Source: Planococcus citreus (GTDB taxonomy: Bacteria; Bacillota; Bacilli; Bacillales_A; Planococcaceae). From it: a DNA stretch of 64,000 nt. Under the pieces are notes generated by a model. That model searched no databases. It had not been told where the DNA came from and worked only from the letters and a program-made list of their open reading frames with translations. Location of the stretch: the NCBI RefSeq assembly GCF_003664125.1, contig NZ_RCCP01000004.1, positions 310,001 to 374,000 of the forward strand. The letters run 5' to 3'. Shown here one piece after another: positions 34,384-42,920 of the stretch (its first letter is position 1; the number at the start of each line of letters is the position of its first letter). The translations under genes and the position numbers were made by a program.

Positions 34384-35352
34384 ATGCAAGTTGCAGGCAT
34401 TCACCATGTTTCAGCCATTACAGCCAACGCAGATAAAAACCATGACTTCTTCACGCGCATTCTTGGGATGCGCCTCGTCAAAAAAAGCGTCAATCAGGAC
34501 AACCCATCTTCCTACCATTTATTTTATGCCGACGCAGTAGGGACGCCGGGAACCGATATGACTTATTTTGATATTCCGATGGCAGGCAGGACCTACCCGG
34601 GTGTTACTTCTATCAGCAATACAGGGTTCCGCCTCCCATCAAGCGAAGCACTTGATTATTGGCTGGAACGTTTCAGTGAGTTTGGCGTCCCGCACAGCGA
34701 AAAAACACAGCGCTTCGGCCGGGATACCGTAGAATTTCAGGACTTTGAAGGATCTCGCCTGATGCTTGTCGTCGACAATGGAGAAGGCATTCCATTCGGC
34801 GAGCCTTGGACACAAGCGAGTGTTCCGGAAGAGTTCGCGATTCGTGGGCTCGGGCCTGTCAGGCTGACAGTGCGGAAAGCGGAACGCACAGCCAAGGTGT
34901 TGACGGATATTCTCGGCTTTTCAAAAGCCGGTGCTTATGCGCCCGAAGTGGAAGGGCAGCCTGAAATAATCGTTTTCACGACAGGAGAAGGCGGCCCTGG
35001 CGGCGAAATACATTTAGAGGAACGCTCAGATCTCCCGCCAGAACGTCCCGGCCGAGGAAGCGTCCATCATGTAGCGTTCCGCGTGAAAACTTACGAAGAA
35101 TATAATGAATGGAACGCATATTTGCGCGCCAATGGCTTCCAAACTTCGGGTGAAGTGGATCGCTATTATTTCAAAGCGATTTATTTCAGGGAGCCGAACG
35201 GGATCCTGTTTGAGTTATCGACAGATGAGCCCGGCTTTGCGACTGATGAAAACGCAGACGAACTTGGCGAAGGCTTGGCCTTACCGCCATTCCTTGAGCC
35301 AAGGCGCAAGGAAATCGAAGACTCTCTTCGCCCGTTGAAAATCAACCGCTAA
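34384..35352 (+). CDS. mhqO: ring-cleaving dioxygenase, MhqO/MhqA-like (glyoxalase fold)
   Basis: 322 residues, two pairs of vicinal-oxygen-chelate modules. Metal-site segments: IHHVSAITAN near residue 7, YLEDP-equivalent EIHLEER, VHHVAFRV and FREPNGILFELSTD. In Bacillus these proteins detoxify hydroquinones and catechols under MhqR control; the perfect MhqR-type palindrome upstream supports the assignment. ATG 34384 follows AAAGGGTG by 8 bases. Whether it opens rings or conjugates thiols is not settled for the family. Confidence 0.88.
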   Translation: MQVAGIHHVSAITANADKNHDFFTRILGMRLVKKSVNQDNPSSYHLFYADAVGTPGTDMTYFDIPMAGRTYPGVTSISNTGFRLPSSEALDYWLERFSEFGVPHSEKTQRFGRDTVEFQDFEGSRLMLVVDNGEGIPFGEPWTQASVPEEFAIRGLGPVRLTVRKAERTAKVLTDILGFSKAGAYAPEVEGQPEIIVFTTGEGGPGGEIHLEERSDLPPERPGRGSVHHVAFRVKTYEEYNEWNAYLRANGFQTSGEVDRYYFKAIYFREPNGILFELSTDEPGFATDENADELGEGLALPPFLEPRRKEIEDSLRPLKINR

Positions 35353-35429
35353 CTGGCGGGGAAGCTCTAGCGGCATGAAGTTTCGATTCACCTGCAGAGA
35401 TAAAGTGGACATAAGGAGGAATTGGACCG

Positions 35430-35711
35430 ATGGAATTGAAATTTACAGAACTCGGGCAAGATGAATTTGCATTTCGTGAGACAGAAGGCGATACAGTGAA
35501 AGCGGAAATCACCTGGACACAGCTGGCTGATTTGATGGTTATGGAATACACCTATGTCGAAGAAAGCCTGCGCAATCAAGGGCTTGCCAAGAAACTGGTC
35601 GACCATGCAGCAGCTTATGCGCGTGAAAATCAGTTCAAGATGCAACCGGTCTGTTCGTATGTAGCGGAAGCGTTCGAGCGTTCTGATGAATACAACGATG
35701 TCAAAGCCTGA
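35430..35711 (+). CDS. small GNAT-like protein (YjdJ/YidJ type)
   Basis: 93 residues, the size of the single-core 'Gcn5-related N-acetyltransferase-like' family. VMEYTYVEESLRNQGLAKKLVDHAAAYARE contains the acetyl-CoA loop RNQGLAKKL and QPVCSYVAEAFERSDEY is the usual C-terminal end with its conserved Cys. The start has AAGGAGGAATTGGACC upstream. It lies 77 bases after the dioxygenase and may be co-transcribed with it; a terminator follows. Confidence 0.87.
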   Translation: MELKFTELGQDEFAFRETEGDTVKAEITWTQLADLMVMEYTYVEESLRNQGLAKKLVDHAAAYARENQFKMQPVCSYVAEAFERSDEYNDVKA

Positions 35712-35738
35712 TCCAGCTAACCGCATATAGCAAGACGC

Positions 35739-35780
35739 AAAAAAAGCAATCCGTCTCCTCTTTGAGATGGATTGCTTTTC
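35739..35780. terminator. bidirectional terminator
   Basis: AAAAAAGCAATCCGTCTC pairs with GAGATGGATTGCTTTT (G-T pair included). It serves the GNAT-like gene on the plus strand and the tiny ORFs on the minus strand. Confidence 0.85.
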
Positions 35781-35806
35781 TATGTATTGATGAATGTTTG
35801 ACTCAT
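35780..35806 (-). CDS. possible 8-codon ORF after the 32-residue peptide gene
   Basis: ATG at 35806 with an excellent ribosome site (AAGGAG, 7 bases upstream) and reading MSQTFINT before TAG. It starts 15 bases after the stop of the preceding tiny gene and ends at the terminator. The ribosome site is much better than chance; the ORF may encode a very small peptide, or be the remnant of a longer gene. Confidence 0.35.
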   Translation of the reverse strand: MSQTFINT

Positions 35807-35820
35807 AAGCTCACTCCTTC

Positions 35821-35919
35821 TTACAGGCTTGTCATGAAGAACACGATGGCTGTAAGGATGGATGCGCCGCCTACTCCGTACATGAAATCTGCTTGGTTAA
35901 AAATTAGTTTATTTTCCAT
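35821..35919 (-). CDS. 32-residue membrane peptide under a SigB promoter
   Basis: ATG 35919, preceded by AAAAGGGG at a 9-base spacing. The product has a polar N terminus (MENKLIFNQAD) and then one hydrophobic segment (FMYGVGGASILTAIVFFMTS), so it is probably a single-pass membrane peptide. I do not recognise a family. The consensus SigB promoter 51 bases upstream, the ribosome site and the terminator downstream make it a complete small transcription unit. Function unknown; a general-stress membrane peptide is a guess. Confidence 0.6.
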   Translation of the reverse strand: MENKLIFNQADFMYGVGGASILTAIVFFMTSL

Positions 35920-35969
35920 TTTTTAGAACCCCTTTTATAATTTGTCTTTTTGTTGCTGATAGTAATAAA

Positions 35970-35994
35970 ATACCCAGCTTAATAAAACTTAAAC
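35970..35994 (-). promoter_or_regulatory. consensus SigB promoter
   Basis: Minus strand GTTTAA (35994-35989), 13-base spacer, GGGTAT (35975-35970): a perfect match at both elements. The rest of the 35712-36158 gap shows nothing beyond the tiny ORFs. Confidence 0.82.
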
Positions 35995-36158
35995 AAGTTT
36001 TATTAATTTTTTGGCGGGAATTAAAGTAATGCGAAACTTAAACGGCATGAAAGCGTATGTATGAGGGTAGAAACATAATAAGGAAAGCGGAGAGGCTGCG
36101 CGCAATGTGGAATATGCACTGCAGCAGAGTATCCGAAACAGAAATAGGAGGTTTTTTT

Positions 36159-36707
36159 ATGAATCAGGCACCAGAGAATTACGGGTCCATCAAAAGGACA
36201 GGGGAAAAAGCTCTTGGCATCATCGGCATCGTTTTCAATGTAATCGGCATTATTTTGTCGATCATCCTCATCACCAGTTTGGTTGGGTTCGAAAACAGCG
36301 ATATGCACCGCCAGATGGAAGAGGACTTGCGCAATGACCCCATGATGACAAGCCCGCAGGAAGCACAAATGGCAGTCGATACATTCAATGCATTTATTGC
36401 AGGATTCGATGTCGTGGGTTGGGTGTTGGTCATCTTATTGGTAATCAGTACCGTCTTCGCCATTTTGGCTATGACAAAATTGAAATCATTCGATAAGGCA
36501 AGCACGGCCGGCATTTTCTTCATCCTTGCCGGAATCTTCGCCGGGATCTTGTCACTGACGTCCATCCTCTTCTACATCGCTGCGATCATGTGCTTCGTGC
36601 GCAAGCCGCCGCTCCGTGAAGATGAATTGATGAGCCGCAGCAATGAACCGGCCACAAGAAGTGATGCGGTAACACGTGAAGACGACACGCCATACCGCCC
36701 TTTATAA
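36159..36707 (+). CDS. DUF4064-type membrane protein
   Basis: 182 residues. Three or four hydrophobic helices (ALGIIGIVFNVIGIILSIIL, VVGWVLVILLVISTVFAIL, GIFFILAGIFAGILSL) with a soluble loop between the first two rich in Met/Glu (MHRQMEEDLRNDPMM) and a polar C-terminal tail ending DDTPYRPL. This is the DUF4064 layout; function unknown. ATG 36159 is 8 bases after ATAGGAGG; the long upstream extension to 36057 has no ribosome site. Confidence 0.82.
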   Translation: MNQAPENYGSIKRTGEKALGIIGIVFNVIGIILSIILITSLVGFENSDMHRQMEEDLRNDPMMTSPQEAQMAVDTFNAFIAGFDVVGWVLVILLVISTVFAILAMTKLKSFDKASTAGIFFILAGIFAGILSLTSILFYIAAIMCFVRKPPLREDELMSRSNEPATRSDAVTREDDTPYRPL

Positions 36708-36731
36708 GAAAGGCCAAATCGATTCAAGCAG

Positions 36732-36766
36732 AAAAAACCCCTCGAAGCGAATTCGAGGGGTTTTTG
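36732..36766. terminator. bidirectional terminator
   Basis: AAAAACCCCTCGAA-GCGA-ATTCGAGGGGTTTTTG between converging genes. Confidence 0.9.
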
Positions 36767-36778
36767 TTTGGCTCTTGG

Positions 36779-37270
36779 TTATTGCGCTTGGCCAGAAAGA
36801 TCGAAAACATATTTAGCTGTCTGAAGGGGGTGACCTTCAAACAATTCCTCGAACTCTTCAAGCAAGAGGAAGCCGTTCGCTTCGTAGAAGTTGCGGCCTT
36901 TTTGGTTTTCGCTTTCAACGTAGACGAATAATTGCTGCCCGCCTTTTAAGCGCGACAAGCCGTCCGACAGCAGCTTCTTACCGAAGCCTGAACGCTGGTG
37001 CTCGGGCTTCATGTACATGGCGATCAATTCGGCGTCGCCGTCTTCATCGACTTTCGTGAAGTTCGCAAAGCCCACAGCCTGCCCGTCTTGTTCGGCAAGC
37101 AGGAGGATCGTCCGTTCCATGCGCATTTCGAGCATCGGGGTTGAATAAGATTGCTCCAAAAACTTCTGTTGTATGGGAGATGGAATGATCCCTTCGTACG
37201 TATCATTCCAGCTGATGTGAGCGATTTCCCGTACAGATTCGATATCTGCCGGTGTACCTGTGCGAATCAT
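36779..37270 (-). CDS. GNAT family N-acetyltransferase
   Basis: 163 residues. IRTGTPADIESVREI opens the fold; the acetyl-CoA loop is EHQRSGFGKKLLSDGL and the C-terminal signature is NQKGRNFYEANGFLLLEE. Similar to the PaiA/RimI-like group, with no clue to substrate. ATG 37270 follows AGAGGTGATCGC. Single gene, divergent from the ElaA-like gene. Confidence 0.88.
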   Translation of the reverse strand: MIRTGTPADIESVREIAHISWNDTYEGIIPSPIQQKFLEQSYSTPMLEMRMERTILLLAEQDGQAVGFANFTKVDEDGDAELIAMYMKPEHQRSGFGKKLLSDGLSRLKGGQQLFVYVESENQKGRNFYEANGFLLLEEFEELFEGHPLQTAKYVFDLSGQAQ

Positions 37271-37364
37271 GCGATCACCTCTGGAATTATTTTTGCTATC
37301 ATATCAAACTCTAGCCTGAATAGCCATTGATGTGGAATAATGAAATCACAGGAGGCGATTGATT

Positions 37365-37823
37365 ATGGCGTGGAAAAGTTATCAATTTGACGATTTCACA
37401 GCACAAGCATTATACAATATATTGAAGCTTCGTGTCGAAGTATTTGTTGTAGAACAGAATTGCCCGTATCCGGAATTGGACGGCTTGGATGAAGTCTCGA
37501 CCCATATCGTGTATGAAGAAGACGGCAAGGTGCTTGCCTATGCCCGGCTGGTGCCGGCAGGGAAAAAATACGATGCGCCATCGATCGGCCGCGTCATCGT
37601 CCGGAAAGAGGCGCGTGGCCGCGGGCTGGCAAAAGAACTCCTCGAGCGCTCGATCCGCTATATTGACGAACAATGGAAAGAACCCGAGATCCAATTGCAA
37701 GGGCAAGAGTATTTGAAAGATTTTTATGGCTCATTCGGTTTTGAAGCGATTTCGGAAGTTTACGATGAGGATGGCATCCCGCATATCGATATGAAACGAT
37801 CTGCGGCCGAAACAGCTGGATGA
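37365..37823 (+). CDS. ElaA-family GNAT acetyltransferase
   Basis: 152 residues. KLRVEVFVVEQNCPYPELDGLD is the hallmark of ElaA proteins, followed by YARLVPAGKKYDAPSIGRVIV and the acetyl-CoA loop ARGRGLAKELLERSI, and EYLKDFYGSFGFEA at the end. ATG 37365 lies about 9 bases after GGAGGCG; an upstream TTG at 37359 is less well placed. Substrate unknown. Confidence 0.9.
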   Translation: MAWKSYQFDDFTAQALYNILKLRVEVFVVEQNCPYPELDGLDEVSTHIVYEEDGKVLAYARLVPAGKKYDAPSIGRVIVRKEARGRGLAKELLERSIRYIDEQWKEPEIQLQGQEYLKDFYGSFGFEAISEVYDEDGIPHIDMKRSAAETAG

Positions 37824-37890
37824 TTCATGATTAGCTTTAGGCGATTAGGGTAAACAAGGAATAACAAGAAAAGTAAAAGGAGTGCTGCAA

Positions 37891-38295
37891 ATGGCTAGGA
37901 AAAAAGGTGGCGGCAGAGGCCTGCTTTTGGCAGGGCTAGCAGCCGGTGCATACGCATATTTCAAAAAACCGGAAAACCGCGAGAAAGCAACTGTTGCATT
38001 TAATGACGTGAAAGCGAAGGTGAACGAGTATATGGAATCCCAAAACTTGGACCAGAACAAAAATCAGCAAGACCAAAAGACTGAAGGCTTGGACAAGACC
38101 GACCTGCAGGAAAACAAGATGACAGCAGAAGGCGGCACACAAGCAACTGTCCAGTACTACAATGAAAAAGAACAGAAAGAAAAGAAGGAAGCTAACGACG
38201 ATGTGAAGCTTTCGTCAAACGATGATAGCGAAGAAAAATCAGAGAATACCGATTCGGTTTCAGCCGAGCCGCGTTTGAATACCGATAAACTGTAA
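37891..38295 (+). CDS. small YtxH-like membrane-anchored protein
   Basis: 134 residues. A glycine-rich N-terminal helix (GGGRGLLLAGLAAGAYAYF) followed by KKPENREK resembles YtxH-type stress proteins. The rest is highly charged and low in complexity, with many Gln, Lys, Asp and Glu, and is probably disordered. ATG 37891 is 8 bases after AAAAGGAG. A GGGTAA at 37848-37853 might be a SigB -10, but its -35 is poor. YtxH membership is likely but not firm. Confidence 0.7.
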   Translation: MARKKGGGRGLLLAGLAAGAYAYFKKPENREKATVAFNDVKAKVNEYMESQNLDQNKNQQDQKTEGLDKTDLQENKMTAEGGTQATVQYYNEKEQKEKKEANDDVKLSSNDDSEEKSENTDSVSAEPRLNTDKL

Positions 38296-38300
38296 ACTTT

Positions 38301-38339
38301 AAAAGACCGCCCTGGCACCTGTGCCGAGGCGGTCTTTTT
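38301..38339. terminator. bidirectional terminator
   Basis: AAAGACCGCC ... GGCGGTCTTT with an inner GGCAC/GTGCC pair; T-run on both strands. Confidence 0.9.
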
Positions 38340-38353
38340 CATGGCCAAGAAAA

Positions 38354-39490
38354 TCAGCGTTTGAGCGTCAGCCAATTGGCCAAAGCGATCAACAGCAATA
38401 GCGAGCCGCTGAACAGGAAACCGCCGTCTGCAGTGAGTGCCAAAGCCCCGGTGACTCCAGAGCCTGCGACGACGCCGATGGAGAAGAAGGCGTAAAAATA
38501 TCCGTAAGCACGCCCTCTTGATGCGGGTTCTGTAGCATCGATCAATAAGGAATTGATCGAAGGGAACAACAGCGCGAAACCGAATCCATACGTACACATT
38601 GCCGCATATAATAGCGGTTCTGTTGAGATATTGGCGAGTGCGAACAACGAAGTGCCCATGACCGCAAAGCCAATGATTAACGTGATGATCGGGCGCACGG
38701 CATCGAACAGCCGGTTGATCGGCAATAGGAAGACCAGGATGGCCGCTAAACCGAATGCACTCAGCAATAAGCCGCTCAATTGAGTGGGAAGCCCGAGCGC
38801 TTCCACTTTCAGCGGCAGCATATAAGCGAGCACGCCTTGGGAGAACATCAGGAAGAATGCGCCTGAAAACGATCGCCAAAGCCCCGCGTTCCATTGGAAA
38901 GCTGGACGTTTGGCAGGTGAACGATCCGTTTGCTTGTTCACTTGATGCGTCCGCAACAGGAAGAACGCAGCAATCGCGAGCAAGCCGATCAAGGTGCCCG
39001 TGACGGCCATGGTCTCTGGGACGCTGCCGCGGCTTGTATAAATCGCTCCGTAAGCGGGGCCGATGATTGCCGCAAGCCCGACGAAGGCGCCGGAAATCGC
39101 TGCATTTTTACCGCGGCGGCTATGGTCGGTGCGGTTCGCTAAATAAGTGAACGCGGCCGGTACCGTCAACCCGGCCGCTAAGCCATGTAAAAAACGGATG
39201 GCGAGGAGGCTGTAAGGGCCGTCCGCCAAACCGTAGATGAACAGCGCCGCACTTGTCGAAGCAAGCCCCGTCAGCAAGATGGCAAAAGGCCCTTTGCGGT
39301 CGGAGAAGATACCTGAGATGATATTGCCGAATGTGTTCGACAATGAGTACATCCCGACAGCAAGCCCTGCCAAAAACGGTCCCGCACCGAGTGATACGGC
39401 AAACGGGCTGATGATCGGCAATTGAGCAAATAAATCGAAAAATGCGAAGAAGATGATAAGATAGATGAAAAAGCGCAAGGGGGTCCCCAA
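38354..39490 (-). CDS. MFS transporter
   Basis: Major facilitator of 378 residues with about 12 hydrophobic helices. The loop 2-3 motif is NIISGIFSDRKGPFAILLTG and the helix-5 region has GLAAIIGPAYGAI, so it belongs to the drug/metabolite exporter side of the superfamily; the cargo cannot be named. TTG 39490 directly abuts the ribosome site AAAGGAAG; a second TTG at 39478, just after GGGGACCCCC, is equally possible. It diverges from the lipid-kinase gene. Confidence 0.85.
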   Translation of the reverse strand: MGTPLRFFIYLIIFFAFFDLFAQLPIISPFAVSLGAGPFLAGLAVGMYSLSNTFGNIISGIFSDRKGPFAILLTGLASTSAALFIYGLADGPYSLLAIRFLHGLAAGLTVPAAFTYLANRTDHSRRGKNAAISGAFVGLAAIIGPAYGAIYTSRGSVPETMAVTGTLIGLLAIAAFFLLRTHQVNKQTDRSPAKRPAFQWNAGLWRSFSGAFFLMFSQGVLAYMLPLKVEALGLPTQLSGLLLSAFGLAAILVFLLPINRLFDAVRPIITLIIGFAVMGTSLFALANISTEPLLYAAMCTYGFGFALLFPSINSLLIDATEPASRGRAYGYFYAFFSIGVVAGSGVTGALALTADGGFLFSGSLLLLIALANWLTLKR

Positions 39491-39661
39491 CTTCCTTTAA
39501 GATGTGATGATGTATAGCACTTCCAACTTTAGCGGCGCATTTTCACCAGGGCCGGAGCAGGCGCCTGATTGGAATGAAATAAATGCGGCAAGGTGGATTA
39601 CATTCCGCGATGTTTAGGGTATTGAAATACATGACCTTATTATAGCACCGGAGGGGAAAAG

Positions 39662-40555
39662 ATGAAAAAAGCGATGTTCATATGGAATCCTTCCTCAGGG
39701 AAGGAAAAAGCGGCAGATTATAAAGATTTTGCGGAAAAGACATTAATCGAGATGGGCTATGAAGCCGATACGCGTGAAACGACAGGCCCCGGAGATGCCA
39801 CGCTCTTTGCTGAAGAAGCCTGCGAAAAGCACTATGACCTCGTTGTGGCGATGGGCGGGGACGGGACGATCAACGAAGCGGTGTCGGGTTTGGCGGAAAA
39901 AGAACATGAACCGCTTTTCGGGTTGGTTCCACTCGGCACAGTCAATGACTTCGCCCGTGCGCTCGGCATTTCATTGGATCCGGAAGAAGCGATAGAAGGT
40001 TTGAAAACGGGACGTGAAAAACGCGTGGATATCGGAAAAGTGGGGGATCAATACTTCATGAATATCCTGGCAATCGGTGAAATTGCCGAATCCACCTATG
40101 AAGTGGAGCCTGAACAAAAGACCAAGCTCGGGGCTTTTGCTTATTTCGTCGAAGGAGTCAAAGCAGTCACTTCCGATGAAGTTACGACATTCGTTATCGA
40201 ACATGACCACGGCACCTGGGAAGGGGAGGCGAAGCTCGTCCTGGTGGCATTGACCAATTCGGTGGGCGGGTTTGAAAAGCTGGCGCCGGAAGCATTGACC
40301 GACGACGGCCTGCTCCATTTGTATATTGTCGAAAATGCTGCGCTTCCGGCATTTGTCCGCATGGCGACGGCTTTGGTGCGTGGCAAATTCGAAGAAGACC
40401 CGTCGGTGGAAGCCATCCATACGAAGCGGGTCTCGATCCGTACGAGCGAACCTTTGTCGTGTAATATCGACGGCGATGAAGGCAGCACCACGCCATTTGA
40501 TATTGAAATCATGCCGCGCCACATACGGGCGGTCGTTCCTGGGGAAACCGACTAA
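39662..40555 (+). CDS. diacylglycerol/lipid kinase (DagK/YegS family)
   Basis: 297 residues. The nucleotide-binding motif GGDGTINEAVSGL (about residues 66-78) and PLGTVNDFARALGI are the DagK/YegS signature, and the C terminus has the NIDGDEG motif with the structural Asp. It phosphorylates a lipid such as diacylglycerol using ATP at the membrane, a lipid-recycling role. Whether it is the essential DgkB or an auxiliary kinase is not clear. The start follows CCGGAGGGGAAAAG. Confidence 0.9.
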   Translation: MKKAMFIWNPSSGKEKAADYKDFAEKTLIEMGYEADTRETTGPGDATLFAEEACEKHYDLVVAMGGDGTINEAVSGLAEKEHEPLFGLVPLGTVNDFARALGISLDPEEAIEGLKTGREKRVDIGKVGDQYFMNILAIGEIAESTYEVEPEQKTKLGAFAYFVEGVKAVTSDEVTTFVIEHDHGTWEGEAKLVLVALTNSVGGFEKLAPEALTDDGLLHLYIVENAALPAFVRMATALVRGKFEEDPSVEAIHTKRVSIRTSEPLSCNIDGDEGSTTPFDIEIMPRHIRAVVPGETD

Positions 40556-40600
40556 AAATGTCCCAGGGCACATTCAATCGGATATAAATGCAGCACAGAA

Positions 40601-40640
40601 CAGGCCGTGTATCATCGACGGCCTGTTTTGAATTTTTTGT
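40601..40640 (+). terminator. possible terminator after the lipid-kinase gene
   Basis: CAGGCCGT/ACGGCCTG stem, then TTTTGAATTTTTT. The remaining gap to 40860 is AT-rich and forms a long leader or promoter region for the AraC gene; TATAAT at 40692 is a candidate -10 without a clear -35. Confidence 0.6.
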
Positions 40641-40860
40641 AAAAACATTGGAAATTGGAACTTTTTCGTCGCTGAAACGTACAGTTAAGTGTATAATTGG
40701 TTTTAACTGTTACCGATGTCATATGTTTGAAAAATAAATTAGCTCAATTTACTTAAAAACTTGTAAATTTATCTGTAAAACGCTATTATTATTATTTATT
40801 CAAGCAGTTCATTAAATGAATAAGTTCGTTAAATTTTTTACATAGAAAGCCGGGGAGAAG

Positions 40861-41646
40861 ATGAATATACTCGAAACACCATCCATTCAGGAAACGATTT
40901 CCAGAATCTTTATGAACGAAACAGAAAACGTCGCGCAGCTGGAGGGGCTCGAACGTTTTTTTGAAGTGGAAACTCAATTGATGCACGAAATCCACAACCT
41001 GGAGAAAGACCGTGCCAAAGAAACATTGCGTGAATTGATTGATATGCTCGCCCTTCATGCAGGAAAAGACATCATCCGTACCGTCCGCAATTATTACATC
41101 ATTTTATCGTCCGTCATGGCACGTAAATTGTATGAAATGCGCGTACCGCCGAAAAAAGCGTTCGCGTTCAATGCAGCTTGTGTCGAATTGGTCGATAAGC
41201 ATATGAACGATTCGGAATTCATGTATGTTGCTGATGAACTGATCGAGTTTTTCACATCGATCATCTCGGAACGCAAACAGCCGTCATTCGGCCACCAAAC
41301 CGTCAACAAAGTCGTCATTTTCATCAACGACGAAGTCGAACGCGATTTGTCGGTAGAGGAAATCGCCAAACACTTCAATATTTCGACCAGTCACCTGTCG
41401 CGCATTTTCCGCGAACATGCAGGGATTACATTGGTGGAATACTTGAATGTGCGGCGCGTGGAAGAATCGCAATATTATTTGCGCCATTCCAATAAAGGGA
41501 TTTCGGAAATCTCCAAGCAGTTCCATTTCTGCAACCAGAGCTATTTCACGCGGATCTTCAAAAAATATACCTCGGTGACGCCAAAGCAATTCCGCGACAG
41601 CCAGCATATTCCTTATTTCCGCTATACCTTGCCGAATGCCAAGTAA
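40861..41646 (+). CDS. AraC-family transcriptional regulator
   Basis: 261 residues. The C-terminal AraC DNA-binding domain spans about residues 150-250 with two HTHs: SVEEIAKHFNISTSHLSRIFREH and GISEISKQFHFCNQSYFTRIFKK, ending in the usual KYTSVTPKQFR. The N-terminal 145 residues are helical with no recognised sugar-binding cupin, so the inducer is unknown. Preceded by a 305-base gene-free AT-rich region. Adjacent genes (lipid kinase, yidC) give no strong clue to targets. Confidence 0.87.
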   Translation: MNILETPSIQETISRIFMNETENVAQLEGLERFFEVETQLMHEIHNLEKDRAKETLRELIDMLALHAGKDIIRTVRNYYIILSSVMARKLYEMRVPPKKAFAFNAACVELVDKHMNDSEFMYVADELIEFFTSIISERKQPSFGHQTVNKVVIFINDEVERDLSVEEIAKHFNISTSHLSRIFREHAGITLVEYLNVRRVEESQYYLRHSNKGISEISKQFHFCNQSYFTRIFKKYTSVTPKQFRDSQHIPYFRYTLPNAK

Positions 41647-41789
41647 AGGAGAAGCAATTCTCCTTTTTTCTTATGCCTAATTTTTGTCACAAGAAATGAA
41701 AAAAGCAGCCAGTCCCGGGACAGTGCATTGAATTTTTGCGGCCATATCGTTATACTTCTTAGTAGTCCAAAAAGGTGAAGGTGACAAAC

Positions 41790-42587
41790 GTGAAAAAGAA
41801 ACTTACATTACTGCTCATGCTTGCGGCAACGATCGCTTTCTTGAGCGGCTGTTCAGCAGTTGAAAACAAAGAAGGATTTTTCTACACGATTTTTGTAGCG
41901 CCATTTGATTTCTCGCTCGATTATTTAGGAAACCTCTTCGGGGGAAGCTACGGCATGGCGATCGTGGTCATCACGATCATCATCCGCCTCGTCTTGATGC
42001 CGTTCATGCTGCGCACGTATAAGCGCCAGCAAGGCATGAAAGTGAAGATGGATAAGATGCGCCCGGAAATGGAAGACATCCAGAAGCGCTTGAAGGAAAC
42101 AAAGGATAAAGAAGAGCAAATGAAGCTCCAGCAGGAAATGATGGGGCTGTATAAGAAACATGACGTCAATCCGCTCAATATGGGCTGTTTGCCGGTCGTC
42201 ATCCAGATGCCGATCATCATGGGCTTGTATTTTGCGATTCTCTATTCGCCCGATGTGCGTTCGCATGAATTCCTCTGGTTCAACCTCGGTTCGCCGGATA
42301 TTGCCATGACGCTGATTGCGGGTGCGGTGTATTTCTTCCAGGCGAAAGTGTCGCTATGGACCATGCCGGAACAGCAGCAGAAACAGATGAAATTCTTCAT
42401 CTACCTGTCTCCGATCATGATCATGTTCATCTCGTTCACATCGATGGCTGCACTGCCAGTCTACTGGGCAGTCGGCGGGATCTTGTTGATCATCCAGACA
42501 TTCATCGGCCGGAAATTCTATTCGGAACATCCGGAAAAAGCGTTGGAAGCTGTTGAAGAAACTGAAACAGCCGACAAGAACAAATAA
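41790..42587 (+). CDS. yidC: membrane protein insertase YidC (Oxa1/SpoIIIJ type)
   Basis: Inserts proteins into the membrane with or without Sec. 265 residues, the Gram-positive size. A lipoprotein signal with lipobox LSGC (Cys about residue 21) is followed by five hydrophobic segments; conserved parts are VVITIIIRLVLMPFMLRTYK with the hydrophilic-groove Arg, the coiled loop (MEDIQKRLKETKDKEEQMKL) and CLPVVIQMPIIMGLYFAI. GTG 41790 has AAGGTG 7 bases upstream; another in-frame GTG is at 41775. Bacillus has two such genes; it is unclear which one this is. Confidence 0.92.
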   Translation: MKKKLTLLLMLAATIAFLSGCSAVENKEGFFYTIFVAPFDFSLDYLGNLFGGSYGMAIVVITIIIRLVLMPFMLRTYKRQQGMKVKMDKMRPEMEDIQKRLKETKDKEEQMKLQQEMMGLYKKHDVNPLNMGCLPVVIQMPIIMGLYFAILYSPDVRSHEFLWFNLGSPDIAMTLIAGAVYFFQAKVSLWTMPEQQQKQMKFFIYLSPIMIMFISFTSMAALPVYWAVGGILLIIQTFIGRKFYSEHPEKALEAVEETETADKNK

Positions 42588-42589
42588 AC

Positions 42590-42621
42590 AAAAAAGCCGG
42601 CGCAACTGCCGGCTTTTTTTT
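42590..42621 (+). terminator. terminator of yidC
   Basis: AAAAAAGCCGGC-GCAACT-GCCGGCTTTTTTTT. Confidence 0.92.
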
Positions 42622-42635
42622 CAGGAGAGATTATT

Positions 42636-42881
42636 ATGAATCCAAAGGTTTTGCAAGGCGTGTTGATTTTATTACTCAGCATATTGGCGATCGGCTTCCT
42701 GTTCATGGGCAGCATGGAAATCGCCGTATTGTTCATGACGCTCTTGTTCGTCTTGACGAACACGTTCCGCTATAGACAAATGAAAGAGCGCGGCATGGAC
42801 CGCGAAGCGAAATGGATGAAAGGCATGGCGATCATTTTCGGCATTTTGTTCTTCGTCGTTCTGGGCACGATCTTCATCTAA
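42636..42881 (+). CDS. small membrane protein of unknown function
   Basis: 81 residues, two hydrophobic stretches (LQGVLILLLSILAIGFLFMG plus AVLFMTLLFVL, then GMAIIFGILFFVVLGTIFI) separated by a basic loop RYRQMKERGMDREAKWMK. ATG after AGGAGAGATTATT. It reads like a genuine conserved hypothetical membrane protein, but I do not recognise a family. It sits between two terminators, so it probably has its own promoter or depends on read-through from yidC. Confidence 0.7.
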   Translation: MNPKVLQGVLILLLSILAIGFLFMGSMEIAVLFMTLLFVLTNTFRYRQMKERGMDREAKWMKGMAIIFGILFFVVLGTIFI

Positions 42882-42883
42882 TG

Positions 42884-42920
42884 AAAAAACAGCACAGGCT
42901 AATTAGCCTGTGCTGTTTCT
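42884..42920. terminator. bidirectional hairpin terminator
   Basis: ACAGCACAGGCT-AATT-AGCCTGTGCTGT then TTTCT; A-run on the other side. Confidence 0.85.

Noticed and set aside
36057-36158. N-terminal extension of the DUF4064 protein
   Set aside because: The ribosome site ATAGGAGG lies just before ATG 36159 and none precedes the upstream ATG.
37848-37853. SigB -10 (GGGTAA) before the YtxH-like gene
   Set aside because: No matching GTTT -35 at 12-15 bases; kept only as a remark.
38157-38894. 245-codon minus-strand frame
   Set aside because: Runs through the YtxH-like gene in antisense, a terminator and the MFS gene in the wrong frame; no real protein features.
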